This document shows, one piece after another, positions 6,810 through 15,400 of a stretch of 15,838 nt of DNA. The notes under the pieces are model-generated. The model did not search any database, was not told the DNA's origin, and saw only the letters and a list, made by a program, of their open reading frames with translations. A program made the position numbers and the translations under genes. Source of the stretch: JAJZOM01 sp046703545 (GTDB lineage: Archaea; Thermoplasmatota; Thermoplasmata; Thermoplasmatales; Thermoplasmataceae); contig JBJKSX010000045.1 in assembly GCA_046703545.1 (NCBI GenBank), positions 1 through 15,838 on the forward strand, given 5' to 3'. The first letter of the stretch is position 1. Each line of letters starts with the position of its first letter.

Positions 6810-7829
6810 TCAGAAAAACGAGTCCAGGCTTTTCTGTGAATGTTTCTGGTGGGCCGCCTCGAGTGTTGCGATAGGTGACTCAACCCGGTTCAGGGAGAAA
6901 TCATGCCTGCTGCAGAGGAAATCAATTATGCCATCTCTGCTTGGCTTGGGAAATTCCATTTTGACATCGCTGTCAAATGGGGGATTGGCAAACAGGTCCA
7001 GAATCTCGTCAAGATTCTCGATCTCAGTTTCCTTTGCCCTGAGCACCCCATGGATGTCCCCATGTTTTTTCATGAGTTTCAGTGCCGTCTTGGCCCCCAC
7101 CCTGAAGAGGCCTTTGTTGAAGTCGGTGCCAACAAGTATCCCCACCTGAATCAGCTGGTCATGGGTAAGGTCAAGAGATTCAAGGTTCTCCCTCAGGTCC
7201 ATGTACTCCGGTGTGACATTGACATACATGTTCCTGCCAGGAATCTTTCTCCTTCCAAAATAGGTGAAATTGCGGAGAACCCTTTTTGCGCCAAAAAGAA
7301 GGCAGTCATAATCCTGCGAAATCACTCCGTCAACCATTCCAGTTTTTGACATCATGGAGGCCTGTGCCTCACCCTCCGAGGGGGCCACATGGCTGGGGAC
7401 ACCCATGTAATCAAGGAGTTCTATGGCTTCCTTCACCATGTCTCTGGTCAGGTGGCTCGTCCTTGCAGCGAGAGAGCGGGCCCTTTCCATATCGCCACTC
7501 TTTCTGGCTGTTTCAAGCTCAAGTTTTGCCTTCTCCTTCTGCATCACCCTCGCTTCAATTGTCCGGTTCTTCAAATGGGAAGGCTTGCCGTCGAATATGT
7601 AAACGGGCTTTATGCCAGCTTCCATTAGATTGATTGTCCTGAAGAATATGCCAGAAAGGTGGGAGGTCACGTTTCCCTGGGAATCCATAAGTGGTGTCCC
7701 ATCCGGCTGCCTTATCCCGCTGAGGAACTGGTAGAGTATATTGTAGCCATCGATGCTCACCGTCATTCCCCTGTATTCCTTGAGGGAAGTCTGGTGCTTG
7801 ATCAGAATGTCTGAAATGTCTACTCCCAT
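6810..7829 (-). CDS. fen: Flap endonuclease 1 (FEN-1)
   Basis: This 339-residue structure-specific nuclease removes 5' flaps during Okazaki-fragment maturation and base-excision repair. It begins MGVD, so the N-terminal glycine needed for catalysis follows the start. The N-domain metal ligands D27 (SIDGYN) and D80 (IFDGKPSHLK) are present, as are the I-domain acids E152 and E154 (PSEGEAQAS), D173 and D175 (SQDYDCLLFG) and D236 (LVGTDFN, the helix-hairpin-helix region). The last eight residues, QKSLDSFF, form a perfect PIP box for docking on the sliding clamp PCNA. The length is typical of archaeal FEN-1. The ATG lies 6 nt after the radB stop, so the two repair genes are co-transcribed. Confidence 0.97.
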   Translation of the reverse strand: MGVDISDILIKHQTSLKEYRGMTVSIDGYNILYQFLSGIRQPDGTPLMDSQGNVTSHLSGIFFRTINLMEAGIKPVYIFDGKPSHLKNRTIEARVMQKEKAKLELETARKSGDMERARSLAARTSHLTRDMVKEAIELLDYMGVPSHVAPSEGEAQASMMSKTGMVDGVISQDYDCLLFGAKRVLRNFTYFGRRKIPGRNMYVNVTPEYMDLRENLESLDLTHDQLIQVGILVGTDFNKGLFRVGAKTALKLMKKHGDIHGVLRAKETEIENLDEILDLFANPPFDSDVKMEFPKPSRDGIIDFLCSRHDFSLNRVESPIATLEAAHQKHSQKSLDSFF

Positions 7830-7835
7830 GAAAGT

Positions 7836-8531
7836 TCACTCACAATCCAGACCGAATTCAGTTATTCTGAATTCCCTGGAAATTCCTTCCTTTATTGACC
7901 TGTGCTTCACAACCATGAGCTTTCTCTTGCCATCCTTTGATTTTTCCACCCTGTAGATCGCCTTCATCACATGATCAATCACATGGCCGCCGAAAGGATG
8001 AATGTCCCCAGAATCCGGGCTCTGGTAAATCTGGTTCGTAATGAGTACTGGAACATGGAATTTGAGGGCAGCAAAAGCAAGGTTGCTCAATTCCTTCTGA
8101 AATCTGGTTGCCCTGGCGGCAGCATCTCCGGATGCTTCCAGCCTGAAATATTCAGTGAACGAATCAACGATCACAATTTTAATTGACTTTGATTTTTCAA
8201 GAAGCTTGGGAACTCTCATTATGGCCAGGTCCTGGTCTTCGAGGGACCCAACCCTGTAAAGGACAAGCCCCTTCAGGATCTCTTCATTTCCGCCGGAAAT
8301 CTGCAGGAAGCGTTCTGCAGAGAATCCTTCAGTGTCCAGGTACAGTGCCTGGCCGCCTGACTTTATGACTGATATGGCATACTGCATGCTCAAATTGGTC
8401 TTCCCTGCTCCACCTTCGCCATAAAGTTCAGTGATGACTTCAGGTTCGATGCCGCCCGCCGTCAGTTCATCAATGCAACTGACACCAAGTGGGACCTTTT
8501 CAGGCGTAGTGGAAAGATCAATCTTCTCCAT
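7836..8531 (-). CDS. radB: DNA repair and recombination protein RadB
   Basis: This 231-residue RecA-superfamily protein is the archaeal RadA paralogue that helps homologous recombination. It is a bare ATPase core without the N-terminal helix-hairpin-helix domain of RadA, which is the mark of RadB. It begins with 'PLGVSCIDELTAGGIEPEVITELYG', leading into Walker A GEGGAGKT at 38-45. ALYLDTEGF (62-70) supplies the catalytic-glutamate region and IKIVIVDSFTEYFR (117-130) is Walker B with D123. A later segment, VPVLITNQIYQ, fits the RecA core. The ATG at 8531 lies about 27 nt from a TATA-like box, so it should be leaderless. It is followed 6 nt later by fen1. RadA is excluded by size. Confidence 0.95.
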   Translation of the reverse strand: MEKIDLSTTPEKVPLGVSCIDELTAGGIEPEVITELYGEGGAGKTNLSMQYAISVIKSGGQALYLDTEGFSAERFLQISGGNEEILKGLVLYRVGSLEDQDLAIMRVPKLLEKSKSIKIVIVDSFTEYFRLEASGDAAARATRFQKELSNLAFAALKFHVPVLITNQIYQSPDSGDIHPFGGHVIDHVMKAIYRVEKSKDGKRKLMVVKHRSIKEGISREFRITEFGLDCE

Positions 8532-8553
8532 TATGATCCAAATTGCCTGTAGG

Positions 8554-8562
8554 TATAAATAA
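8554..8562 (-). promoter_or_regulatory. TATA-like box of the radB-fen1 unit
   Basis: On the - strand this reads TTATTTATA. Its centre is 27 nt from the radB ATG at 8531, so transcription should start at or next to the start codon. It occupies the 51-base gap between the HAD gene end and radB. Confidence 0.6.
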
Positions 8563-8582
8563 GACTGTTGTGAAAGGGGGAC

Positions 8583-8945
8583 TTATCTTACGTACTCAAG
8601 CATTTTGGAGAGATCATTACCCACAATGGTGTGTGTTGCCCCTCCGGAAACAGCGCTTTCAACTGGATTGAACGCGAATGAAAGGCCTGAATTTCTAAAC
8701 ATCGCCACGTCCTGGTAGGTGTCCCCCACACTTATTGTCTCCTCTGGGAGAATTCCAAGCCTCTTCTGCACTTCCTTGATCACATCGTCCTTATGCTTTG
8801 GGTCAACCATTACGTGGCCATCAGCCAAAAGGTTGTTGGATTCATCAGTAAGGATGTGGTTGGCATAAATTTCATCTGCTCCTGCATACTCGCCAACTCT
8901 CTTTGCAAGCCAATAAATTCCTCCGGAGATTATGGCCGTCTTCAC
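8583..8945 (-). CDS. HAD-family phosphatase (SerB-like), C-terminal part after an in-frame TAG
   Basis: These 120 residues contain HAD motifs II to IV: IISGG with S7, HKDD with K52, and VGDTYQDVAMF with D75 and D79, in the order and spacing of HAD-IB enzymes such as phosphoserine phosphatase. The DxD nucleophile motif is missing here because it lies upstream, in the same reading frame, beyond a TAG at 8952-8954. If made separately, the chain would start at GTG 8945, two codons after that TAG, without a good ribosome site. Read as one gene (8583-9233), the protein would be about 216 residues, a normal full length, with no other disruption. It could therefore be a split protein, a readthrough product, a recent nonsense mutation or a sequence error. 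Confidence 0.7.
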   Translation of the reverse strand: MKTAIISGGIYWLAKRVGEYAGADEIYANHILTDESNNLLADGHVMVDPKHKDDVIKEVQKRLGILPEETISVGDTYQDVAMFRNSGLSFAFNPVESAVSGGATHTIVGNDLSKMLEYVR

Positions 8946-8951
8946 GCCAGC

Positions 8952-9233
8952 CTATATCAGTTTACTAAAAGTGCTTTTGACTCCCTCCCTGAGAGGAACC
9001 TGTTCTAGAATTTCCATGACCTTTTCTGCACTGGTTGGCCCATCGTCACCGAGCCAAAGCCTTACGTCGCTCCTCAGGAAATCAATGTAGGAAAGTGTGC
9101 CTGCCCTGTACGAATTAAGATTCTCTGCATTGTCCACTCCTAGTCTCTTGTGGACGTAGTCCCAACTGCTCACAGGCTGTGTCAGCACGCCATCCATGTC
9201 GAAAACAGCCAGTTTGTATTTGCCCAGTGTCAT
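8952..9233 (-). CDS. HAD-family phosphatase (SerB-like), N-terminal part ending at an in-frame TAG
   Basis: This 93-residue chain starts at ATG 9233, 7 nt after the proS stop, and immediately shows HAD motif I: LAVFDMDGVL, with nucleophile D12 and acid/base D14. A helical cap region follows (SWDYVHKRLGVDNAENLNSYRAGTLSYIDFLRSD and onward), leading to 'VPLREGVKSTFSKLI', where relatives continue into '...GvktaiiSgg'. Here the codon after Ile is TAG, and the frame then continues with GCT GGC GTG AAG into motif II. On its own this half lacks motifs II-IV and cannot form a full active site. The start was chosen because longer in-frame extensions overlap proS and match no HAD sequence. The likely intact reaction is dephosphorylation of phosphoserine or a similar small phosphate ester. 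Confidence 0.72.
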   Translation of the reverse strand: MTLGKYKLAVFDMDGVLTQPVSSWDYVHKRLGVDNAENLNSYRAGTLSYIDFLRSDVRLWLGDDGPTSAEKVMEILEQVPLREGVKSTFSKLI

Positions 9234-9240
9234 TGTGTTG

Positions 9241-10638
9241 TCAGTATGGTTTTGAGAAAGTGCCAATCTTTCCCGGCTTGCCACAAACCACGCAGTCTCT
9301 CTCCTCATTCTTCTCCGGGCTGAAACCAAGGGTCTCAAATCCGTACTTTTCCTCCACCCTGTCTGAACATGCCTTGTCTCCGCACCATCCTGCAAGAATG
9401 AATCCTTTCACATTGGACAGGGCATTCAGCTCATCTATCCTGACCTGATTCTCGGAGAAAAGTTTTGACGCCCTTTCCCTGAGGATGGACTTCACCTCAA
9501 TCAGGAGCGCAGACAACTTTTCCGGCAGTTCTTGCATTTCAACCTTGATCTTCTTTCGTTCTGTCCTTGGGACTAGAACTGCAGAGTTTCCATCTACCTC
9601 TCTTTCGCCGATCTCTATCCTTACTGGGACACCTTTCATCTCCCAGTCATTGAACTTGAAACCAGGGGTGTAGTTGTCCCTCTCATCTATTCTTGACCTG
9701 ATTCCTGCATCAAGGAGCATGCTGTTTACCCTGCGTGCAAATTCTGTCGTGTCAAGCTTCTTTGAGGGTATGGGGACCACAATGGCCTGGATCGGAGCTA
9801 TTCCTGGCGGGAGGATAAGCCCCTGGTCATCCCCATGGAGGCCTATCACAGCCGCCAGGAGTCGTTCACTGAGCCCGAATGTGGTCTGGTGGGCGAATGA
9901 GTGTTCTCCATTGTCCTTCAGGTATTTTATGTCGTATGTCTCTGAAAAATTGGTTCCATACTGGTGTATGGTCCCTATCTGCAGGCTTCTACCGCCTGGC
10001 ATTATTGTGTCAAAAGCGAGGGTGTACTGCGCTCCCGGAAACTTGTCCCAGTCAGGCCTCTTATGCACTTCAAATGGGAGGCACAGGGAATCAGAAAGTT
10101 CTTTCCAGACTTCCAGGTATTCCGCCATCTGCCTTTCGGCATCTTCATAGGTATCATGTGCAGTGTGGGATTCGAAGAAGTGGATCTCCCTGATCCTGAT
10201 GAATGACCTGGTGTGCTTTGTCTCGTAACGGTAAACGTCCACTATCTGGTAGAGTTTCAGCGGCAGGTCTGTGTGGGCCCTTATCCAGAGGGAGAACATG
10301 CCGTACATTGCAGCTTCGCTGGTGGGTCTGAGCGCCATTTCAACATCAAGAGGCTCTCTGCCCCCTCTTGTCACCCAGAAGACTTCCCCCTCAAATCCCT
10401 TGACATGGTCGAATTCAACGGACAGCTGATCCTTGGTTACCAGCACGGGGAAACTGACTTCCTGGAAATTCCTCGGGTCAACACCGTGCCTTATTGCCTT
10501 GTCAATGTTCTGGCGGATCTTGAGACCGTATGGCAACCACACATTCATTCCCTTTATGGGATATCTCTTGTCGCTAAGCCCGCTTATCTCGATGATCTCA
10601 TTATACCATTCGCTGAAATTGGATTTCTTGTTCTCCAT
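9241..10638 (-). CDS. proS: Prolyl-tRNA synthetase (archaeal/eukaryal type)
   Basis: This 465-residue class II synthetase charges tRNA-Pro. It has the class II motif 1 region around NFQEVSFPVLV (57-67), the proline-pocket T-x-E in RPTSEA (104-109), motif 2 from YRYETKHTRSF through RIRE (136-151), HFFESHTAH, and a motif 3 region near AAVIGLHGDDQGLILPPG. An anticodon-binding domain follows. The C-terminal module has four cysteines, C419, C424, C449 and C452 (zinc-type), and the chain ends in KPY, the conserved terminal tyrosine of the archaeal/eukaryal form. The bacterial editing insertion is absent. ATG 10638 lies about 28 nt from a TATA-like box, suggesting a leaderless mRNA. The HAD phosphatase gene follows after 7 nt. 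Confidence 0.97.
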   Translation of the reverse strand: MENKKSNFSEWYNEIIEISGLSDKRYPIKGMNVWLPYGLKIRQNIDKAIRHGVDPRNFQEVSFPVLVTKDQLSVEFDHVKGFEGEVFWVTRGGREPLDVEMALRPTSEAAMYGMFSLWIRAHTDLPLKLYQIVDVYRYETKHTRSFIRIREIHFFESHTAHDTYEDAERQMAEYLEVWKELSDSLCLPFEVHKRPDWDKFPGAQYTLAFDTIMPGGRSLQIGTIHQYGTNFSETYDIKYLKDNGEHSFAHQTTFGLSERLLAAVIGLHGDDQGLILPPGIAPIQAIVVPIPSKKLDTTEFARRVNSMLLDAGIRSRIDERDNYTPGFKFNDWEMKGVPVRIEIGEREVDGNSAVLVPRTERKKIKVEMQELPEKLSALLIEVKSILRERASKLFSENQVRIDELNALSNVKGFILAGWCGDKACSDRVEEKYGFETLGFSPEKNEERDCVVCGKPGKIGTFSKPY

Positions 10639-10660
10639 CTGCGGCGGAATAATTCTTATG

Positions 10661-10670
10661 AGCTAAATAA
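10661..10670 (-). promoter_or_regulatory. TATA-like box of proS
   Basis: On the - strand this reads TTATTTAGCT, centred about 28 nt from the proS ATG at 10638. It lies in the 89-base divergent region shared with the M20 peptidase. Confidence 0.5.
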
Positions 10671-10698
10671 CCTTTTTAGGAAAACTATCTGGAAAGGA

Positions 10699-10706
10699 AT
10701 AATATG
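10699..10706 (+). promoter_or_regulatory. TATA-like box of the M20 peptidase gene
   Basis: The A/T run around AATAATAT is centred about 26 nt before the ATG at 10728, again the spacing for a leaderless transcript. A weaker T/A run (ctata, 10716-10720) is too close to the start to serve. Confidence 0.4.
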
Positions 10707-10727
10707 CAAGTTGTTCTATAGCATAGC

Positions 10728-11930
10728 ATGTCCGCTAACCTGAAAGAACTTTCAGATGAGGAATTTATAAAGGCAGTGGCAAATAGACTCATAACAATAA
10801 GGTCCATTTCTCCGGAATCAGGCGGATCTGGAGAGAAAGACAAGGCAGACGAGCTTTGCAAAATCCTGGATGAACTGGGTTACAGCGACTACAAGCGATT
10901 TGATGTTGCAGACAAGAGAAGCGCAACAAGGTCGAGCGTTGTACTGACCGTGGGAAACCAGAAAAAGACTTTCTGGCTTGTGCCTCATATTGATACCGTG
11001 CCCATAGGGGATCCCGGCCTCTGGACAAGACCCCCCATGGAAACCACTGTAGAGGGCGACAGAATTTACGGCAGGGGTACATCTGACAACGGGCAGGCTA
11101 TCTTCCTCTCATTGCTGATCCTGAAGAACTTGGATCCATCAAAACTGAAGTATACACTCGGGTTTGCCTTTGTGGCGGATGAGGAAATGGGCAGTGTGTA
11201 CGGAATTCAGCACCTCCTGGAGCAGAACATTTTCAGGGAGGATGACCTCATAGTGGTTCCCGATGCTGGAACCGAGGATGGCCTCCAGATAGAAATAGCG
11301 GAAAAGAGCATCGTCTGGATAAAATTCAAGATTTCTGGAAAGCAGTATCACGCAAGCATGCCATACATGGCTGTCAATGCAAACAGGGAAGGCATGAAGT
11401 TCATTCTGGAACTTGACAATCAACTTCACAGCAAATTCAACGCTTCCAATGCAATCTTTTCACCCCCGGTATCGACATTTGAGCCTACCAGGCATGACAG
11501 GAATGTGGACAATATCAACACAATTCCAGGAACCGAAATACAGTACATGGACTGCAGAATACTCCCGCAGTACGATATTGACATGGTCATTGATTTCATA
11601 GACCAGCAGATCCGGGAATTCCAGAGGAACAGCAAGGCCAGAATATCCTATGAATTCATTCAGAATGAACAGGCTCCATTGCCCACGAGGCTTGACGCGC
11701 CGGTTGTAACTGAGCTCAAGCAGGCCATAAAGGAATTGAGGGGAGCTGAGCCATCATCCGTTGGCATAGGTGGTGGCACATGTGCAGCATTCTTCAGGAA
11801 GAAAGGATTCGATGCCGTTGTATGGAGCACAACCGTACCTGAAGTGGCTCACCAGGCTGATGAATATGTTGTTATCCCGCACATCCTGCTTGACAGGGAT
11901 GTTGTAATGAAGATAGTGACAAAGGGCTAG
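10728..11930 (+). CDS. M20-family metallo-hydrolase (ArgE/DapE/carboxypeptidase type)
   Basis: This 400-residue protein is a two-zinc amidohydrolase of the M20 family, which cleaves N-acyl amino acids or small peptides in the cytoplasm. Visible metal and catalytic residues are H87 and D89 (VPHIDTVP), D120 (GRGTSDNGQ, the bridging Asp), E152 and E153 (VADEEMGS, general base and ligand), D179 (VVPDAG) and H375 (VAHQADE). The insertion between them (about 190-300, starting KSIVWIKFKISGKQYHAS) is the dimerisation domain with its conserved HAS. No signal peptide is seen. The substrate cannot be read from sequence: desuccinylase, deacetylase and aminoacyl carboxypeptidase are all possible. It diverges from proS, and its TAG shares bases with the nadM stop. 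Confidence 0.9.
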   Translation: MSANLKELSDEEFIKAVANRLITIRSISPESGGSGEKDKADELCKILDELGYSDYKRFDVADKRSATRSSVVLTVGNQKKTFWLVPHIDTVPIGDPGLWTRPPMETTVEGDRIYGRGTSDNGQAIFLSLLILKNLDPSKLKYTLGFAFVADEEMGSVYGIQHLLEQNIFREDDLIVVPDAGTEDGLQIEIAEKSIVWIKFKISGKQYHASMPYMAVNANREGMKFILELDNQLHSKFNASNAIFSPPVSTFEPTRHDRNVDNINTIPGTEIQYMDCRILPQYDIDMVIDFIDQQIREFQRNSKARISYEFIQNEQAPLPTRLDAPVVTELKQAIKELRGAEPSSVGIGGGTCAAFFRKKGFDAVVWSTTVPEVAHQADEYVVIPHILLDRDVVMKIVTKG

Positions 11931-12430
11931 ATGGAATCATCATCGGTCCTATTGAGGTCCTTGAGCCTCTGAACCCCATCAATTTCTTTTATGAGTTCTG
12001 AAACGATTTCCGGGACGTCCTTTTCCCAGTTTTCGTCATTCAGAATTTTTTCCCTGATTCTTGTTCCGGACCACGCTGACCTGTTCATTAGGTCCATGGA
12101 CTGGACTTCATACCCCTTTTCCTTGAAGAGCCTCGTGACCAGGGGGTTATTGGTGTAGACGTTGTTGAATTTCGGGGTGAGCGATTCCACGTGGGCAACC
12201 CACAGAGGGTTTGAATTGACATCCTCAATGGGGACCAGGTAAAACTGGAAGATGTTTTCCCGCTCAAGGGTGGAGGAGATCATGAGGTGCCTTTCACCAG
12301 CCGTGAACGGGTCCTTGAGGGTGTGTGAATACTGCGCACTTCCTATTCCCACAATCACTGAGTCATTGTGTTTCAGTATCTGCTTGATCAGCTCCAGGTG
12401 CCCGTAGTGAAAAGGCTGAAACCTGCCCAC
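11927..12430 (-). CDS. nadM: Nicotinamide-nucleotide adenylyltransferase (archaeal NadM)
   Basis: This protein makes NAD from NMN and ATP. From the GTG at 12430 it has 167 residues: GRFQPFHYGH (2-11, with the nucleotidyltransferase H-x-G-H), then GIGSAQYSHTLKDPFTAGER and WVAHVESLTP, all typical of the archaeal enzyme. SGTRIR (120-125) is the second nucleotide-binding motif. The start is a problem. The family's first strand continues upstream in frame (NRAFIV precedes GRFQ), yet no ATG, GTG or TTG lies between the ileS stop at 12467-12469 and GTG 12430, which sits within that strand. An AGGG run 8 nt before the GTG could serve as a ribosome site. The ileS TAA is in the same frame. The gene converges on the M20 gene, with overlapping TAG stops. 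Confidence 0.92.
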   Translation of the reverse strand: MGRFQPFHYGHLELIKQILKHNDSVIVGIGSAQYSHTLKDPFTAGERHLMISSTLERENIFQFYLVPIEDVNSNPLWVAHVESLTPKFNNVYTNNPLVTRLFKEKGYEVQSMDLMNRSAWSGTRIREKILNDENWEKDVPEIVSELIKEIDGVQRLKDLNRTDDDSI

Positions 12431-12466
12431 AATGAATGCCCTGTTGCCGTCTGGTATCTTTACCGT

Positions 12467-15400
12467 TTAAACCGACCTCACTGAGATAAGGATCACATCG
12501 CCGTCAAGGTCCCATTTCCTGGCATCTTCCTCTTTCCTGGTTGTCAATGACACGGCAAGGGTCTCCTTTTTGATCCAATCCCCGTACTTGTCGAGGACTT
12601 CATCTGTATTACTATCCCCACTAATTGATAAATTTATCTGCTGATCGTAATTGAGATCCAGCTCCTTCCTCATGACCTGTATTCTCCTCACAATTTCCCT
12701 TGCTGTCCCTTCCAGCAGAAGAGATGAATCTATTTCCAGGTTCAGGAACACTTGAAGAGATAGTTTCTGGTCAGATGCCATGGCGTATCCCGGATCGGGC
12801 TCATCAATCACCTGCAGGAATTCTGCAGGAAGCGATTCGCCTTCCACTTCCACCCTGCCTTCCTTTTCCAGTTGGGCAGCCAATTCCCCAGTGTCGTTCT
12901 CAACCTGGTTTTTGACAACCTGTAATTTCCCTTTCAGCACCGGCGCCGCCTTCTGGAGAACCAGCTTGAGCTTCCTCCTGACAGGCCTTTCCTCAGGGCT
13001 TATGAAACGTATGCTCTTTGCATTCATCTCAGGCGAAATGGCTTCAAGAACATAATCGCTGAGAGTGGTGCCTGCATTTACCAGCACTTCTGTGACCGGC
13101 TGCCTGCCTTTCAGGTTATTTTCCTGCCTTAGCCTTCTTGACATCTCAAGCAGAGAAGACGCCACTCCCATTTCCTCTTCCAGCTTTGTGTCTATGAAGG
13201 ATGAATCAACCTTTGGGTATTTCTGGAGATGTATGCTTTCCTCTCCAGGATATAACTTCAGGTAGACATAATCAGGGAAGAATGGGGTAAGCGGCGCGAG
13301 CATGAGAAGCACCCTTTCCAGGACATAGACAAGTGTGGAATATGCATTCTTCTTCTCTTCCGTGAGTTCCTCTTCCCAGAATCTTCTCCTTGAGAGCCTC
13401 AGGTAGAAATTGGAGAGGTCATCTATAAGGTCCCCGATGTTTCTGAAGGCTATGTGCATGTTGTAGGTGTCCATGTTTCTGGTAACTTCTTTGAGGGTGC
13501 TGTTCACTCTTGAAACGATCCACCTGTCAAGCCTGTTTTCTGAGCCGTTGTAACCCTCGTACCTGTAGCCATCGAGATTGGCATTGGATGCAAAGAAAGA
13601 GTATATGTTTGCAACCGTCCCAAACACTTTTCGGGAGGTCTCGCTTATGAGTTTCTTGTCAATGGCCTTGGCCCTCCAAGGGACACCTGTAAGGAAGAAC
13701 GCCCTCACAGGATCTGGCCCATGGTCATCAAGAAAGTCCATTGCCAGGACAGAGTTCCCTTTGCTCTTGCTCATTTTCCGCCCCTGTTCATCAAGGATGA
13801 AGTCTATGGAAAGGGCATTCTCGTAAGCATTGCTGTCGAAAAGGAGAGATGATATTGCATGAAGCGTGTAAAACCAGCCCCTGGTTTGGTCTATGGCCTC
13901 TGTAATGTATGTAATGGGGAAGTTTCCCTGCAGTTCATCCACGTCGAATGGGTAGTGCAATGCAGCATATGTGGAACTTCCTGAATCAAACCAGGTGTCT
14001 ATCACATATGGCTCTCTTTTCATTTCGGCGCTGCATTCCTGGCAGGGAAATGTTATTCCGTCTATGTATGGCCTATGCAGGTCTTCTGGAACCTTTCCGG
14101 AAAGTTCCTTGAGCTCAGCGATGCTGCCCACTGCTTTCATGTGGCCGTTGCTGCATGTCCAAATGGGAAGGGTGGTGCCCCAGTACCTGTTCCTGCTCAG
14201 GTTCCAGTCCTTAGCCTCACTTAAGAAATTGCCAAATCTTCCATCCTTGAGATGTTCTGGCAGCCAGTTTATCTTGCTGTTGTTCTTCAGAAGCTTGTCC
14301 CTGACAGTTGATACCCTTATGAACCACGCTTCAAGAGGATAGTAGACCAATGGGGTGCTACACCTGTAGCAGAACGGGTAGGTGTGAACTATTTTCTCTG
14401 ACCTGAAAAGTTGGTTGTTCCTTTTAAGGTGCACTATTATGTCCACATCAGCATCCTTTATGAATTTCCCATTCCAGGGGAGCCTTTCGTCATTGAACCT
14501 CCCCTGGAGGTCAACAGGGTTGAGAAAATCGACTCCATATCTCTTCCCAACATCAAAATCGTCTGCCCCAAATGCTGGGGAGGTGTGCACGATTCCAGTT
14601 CCCTCATCCACATCAACATGGTCTCCGGCAACCACGAACAAGGTTCCTTTGGGTGCGGGAAGATAATCAATAAGCTGCTCGTATTTTCTGCCAACAAGTT
14701 CCTTTCCAGGAACATTCTTCAGCACCCTGGCATCCTTGCCAAAAAGTTTGCGGACAACGGCAGAGGCCACATAGAGCTTATCTCCGTCTATTTCAACAAG
14801 GGAGTACTCTATTTTGTCGCTTATTGACAGGAATTCATTTGCCGGGAGGGTCCATGGCGTGGTGGTCCAGGCCAGAAAATACGTATTCTCCTCGTCAGCT
14901 GACTTGAATTTTATGTAAACTGATGGGTCCGTGGCATCCTCATAGCCCTGCGCAACCTCATGTGAACTGAGGGAAGTCTCGCATCTGGGGCAGTATGGGA
15001 CAATCTTGTAGTCCTTCTGCAGGAGGCCTTTCTCAAACAGGGTTTTCAGCGCCCACCATTCACTTTCAATGTATTCGTTCCTAAGTGTTATGTATGCTTT
15101 CTTCTGGTCGATCCAGAATCCTATTTTCTGGTCCGCTTCCATCCATTCATCTATGTACCTGAAAATGCTCTCACGGCAATATGCATTGAACTTGTCTATT
15201 CCAAAGTCCTCTATTTCCTTCTTGCTGTTAAAGCCAAAATGCTTCTCGGCTTCGATCTCTACCGGAAGACCGTGGCAATCCCAGCCTCCAGTCCTTCTGC
15301 GTATGTCGTGGCCGGTCATGTATTTGTAACGGAGGACAGAATCCTTCATGGTGCGGGTCATAGCGTGGCCGACATGAGGCCTGCCATTTGCTGTGGGAGG

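Noticed and set aside
8952..8954. Pyrrolysine codon in the HAD gene
   Set aside because: Nothing in the window supports a Pyl system. TAG also serves as a normal stop at 5498-5500, 11927-11929 and 11928-11930. Pyl is kept only as one test among several.
9234..9395. Upstream extension of the HAD N-terminal part into proS
   Set aside because: The extra residues are Arg-rich and unlike any HAD N terminus. ATG 9233 just before the first strand fits the family.
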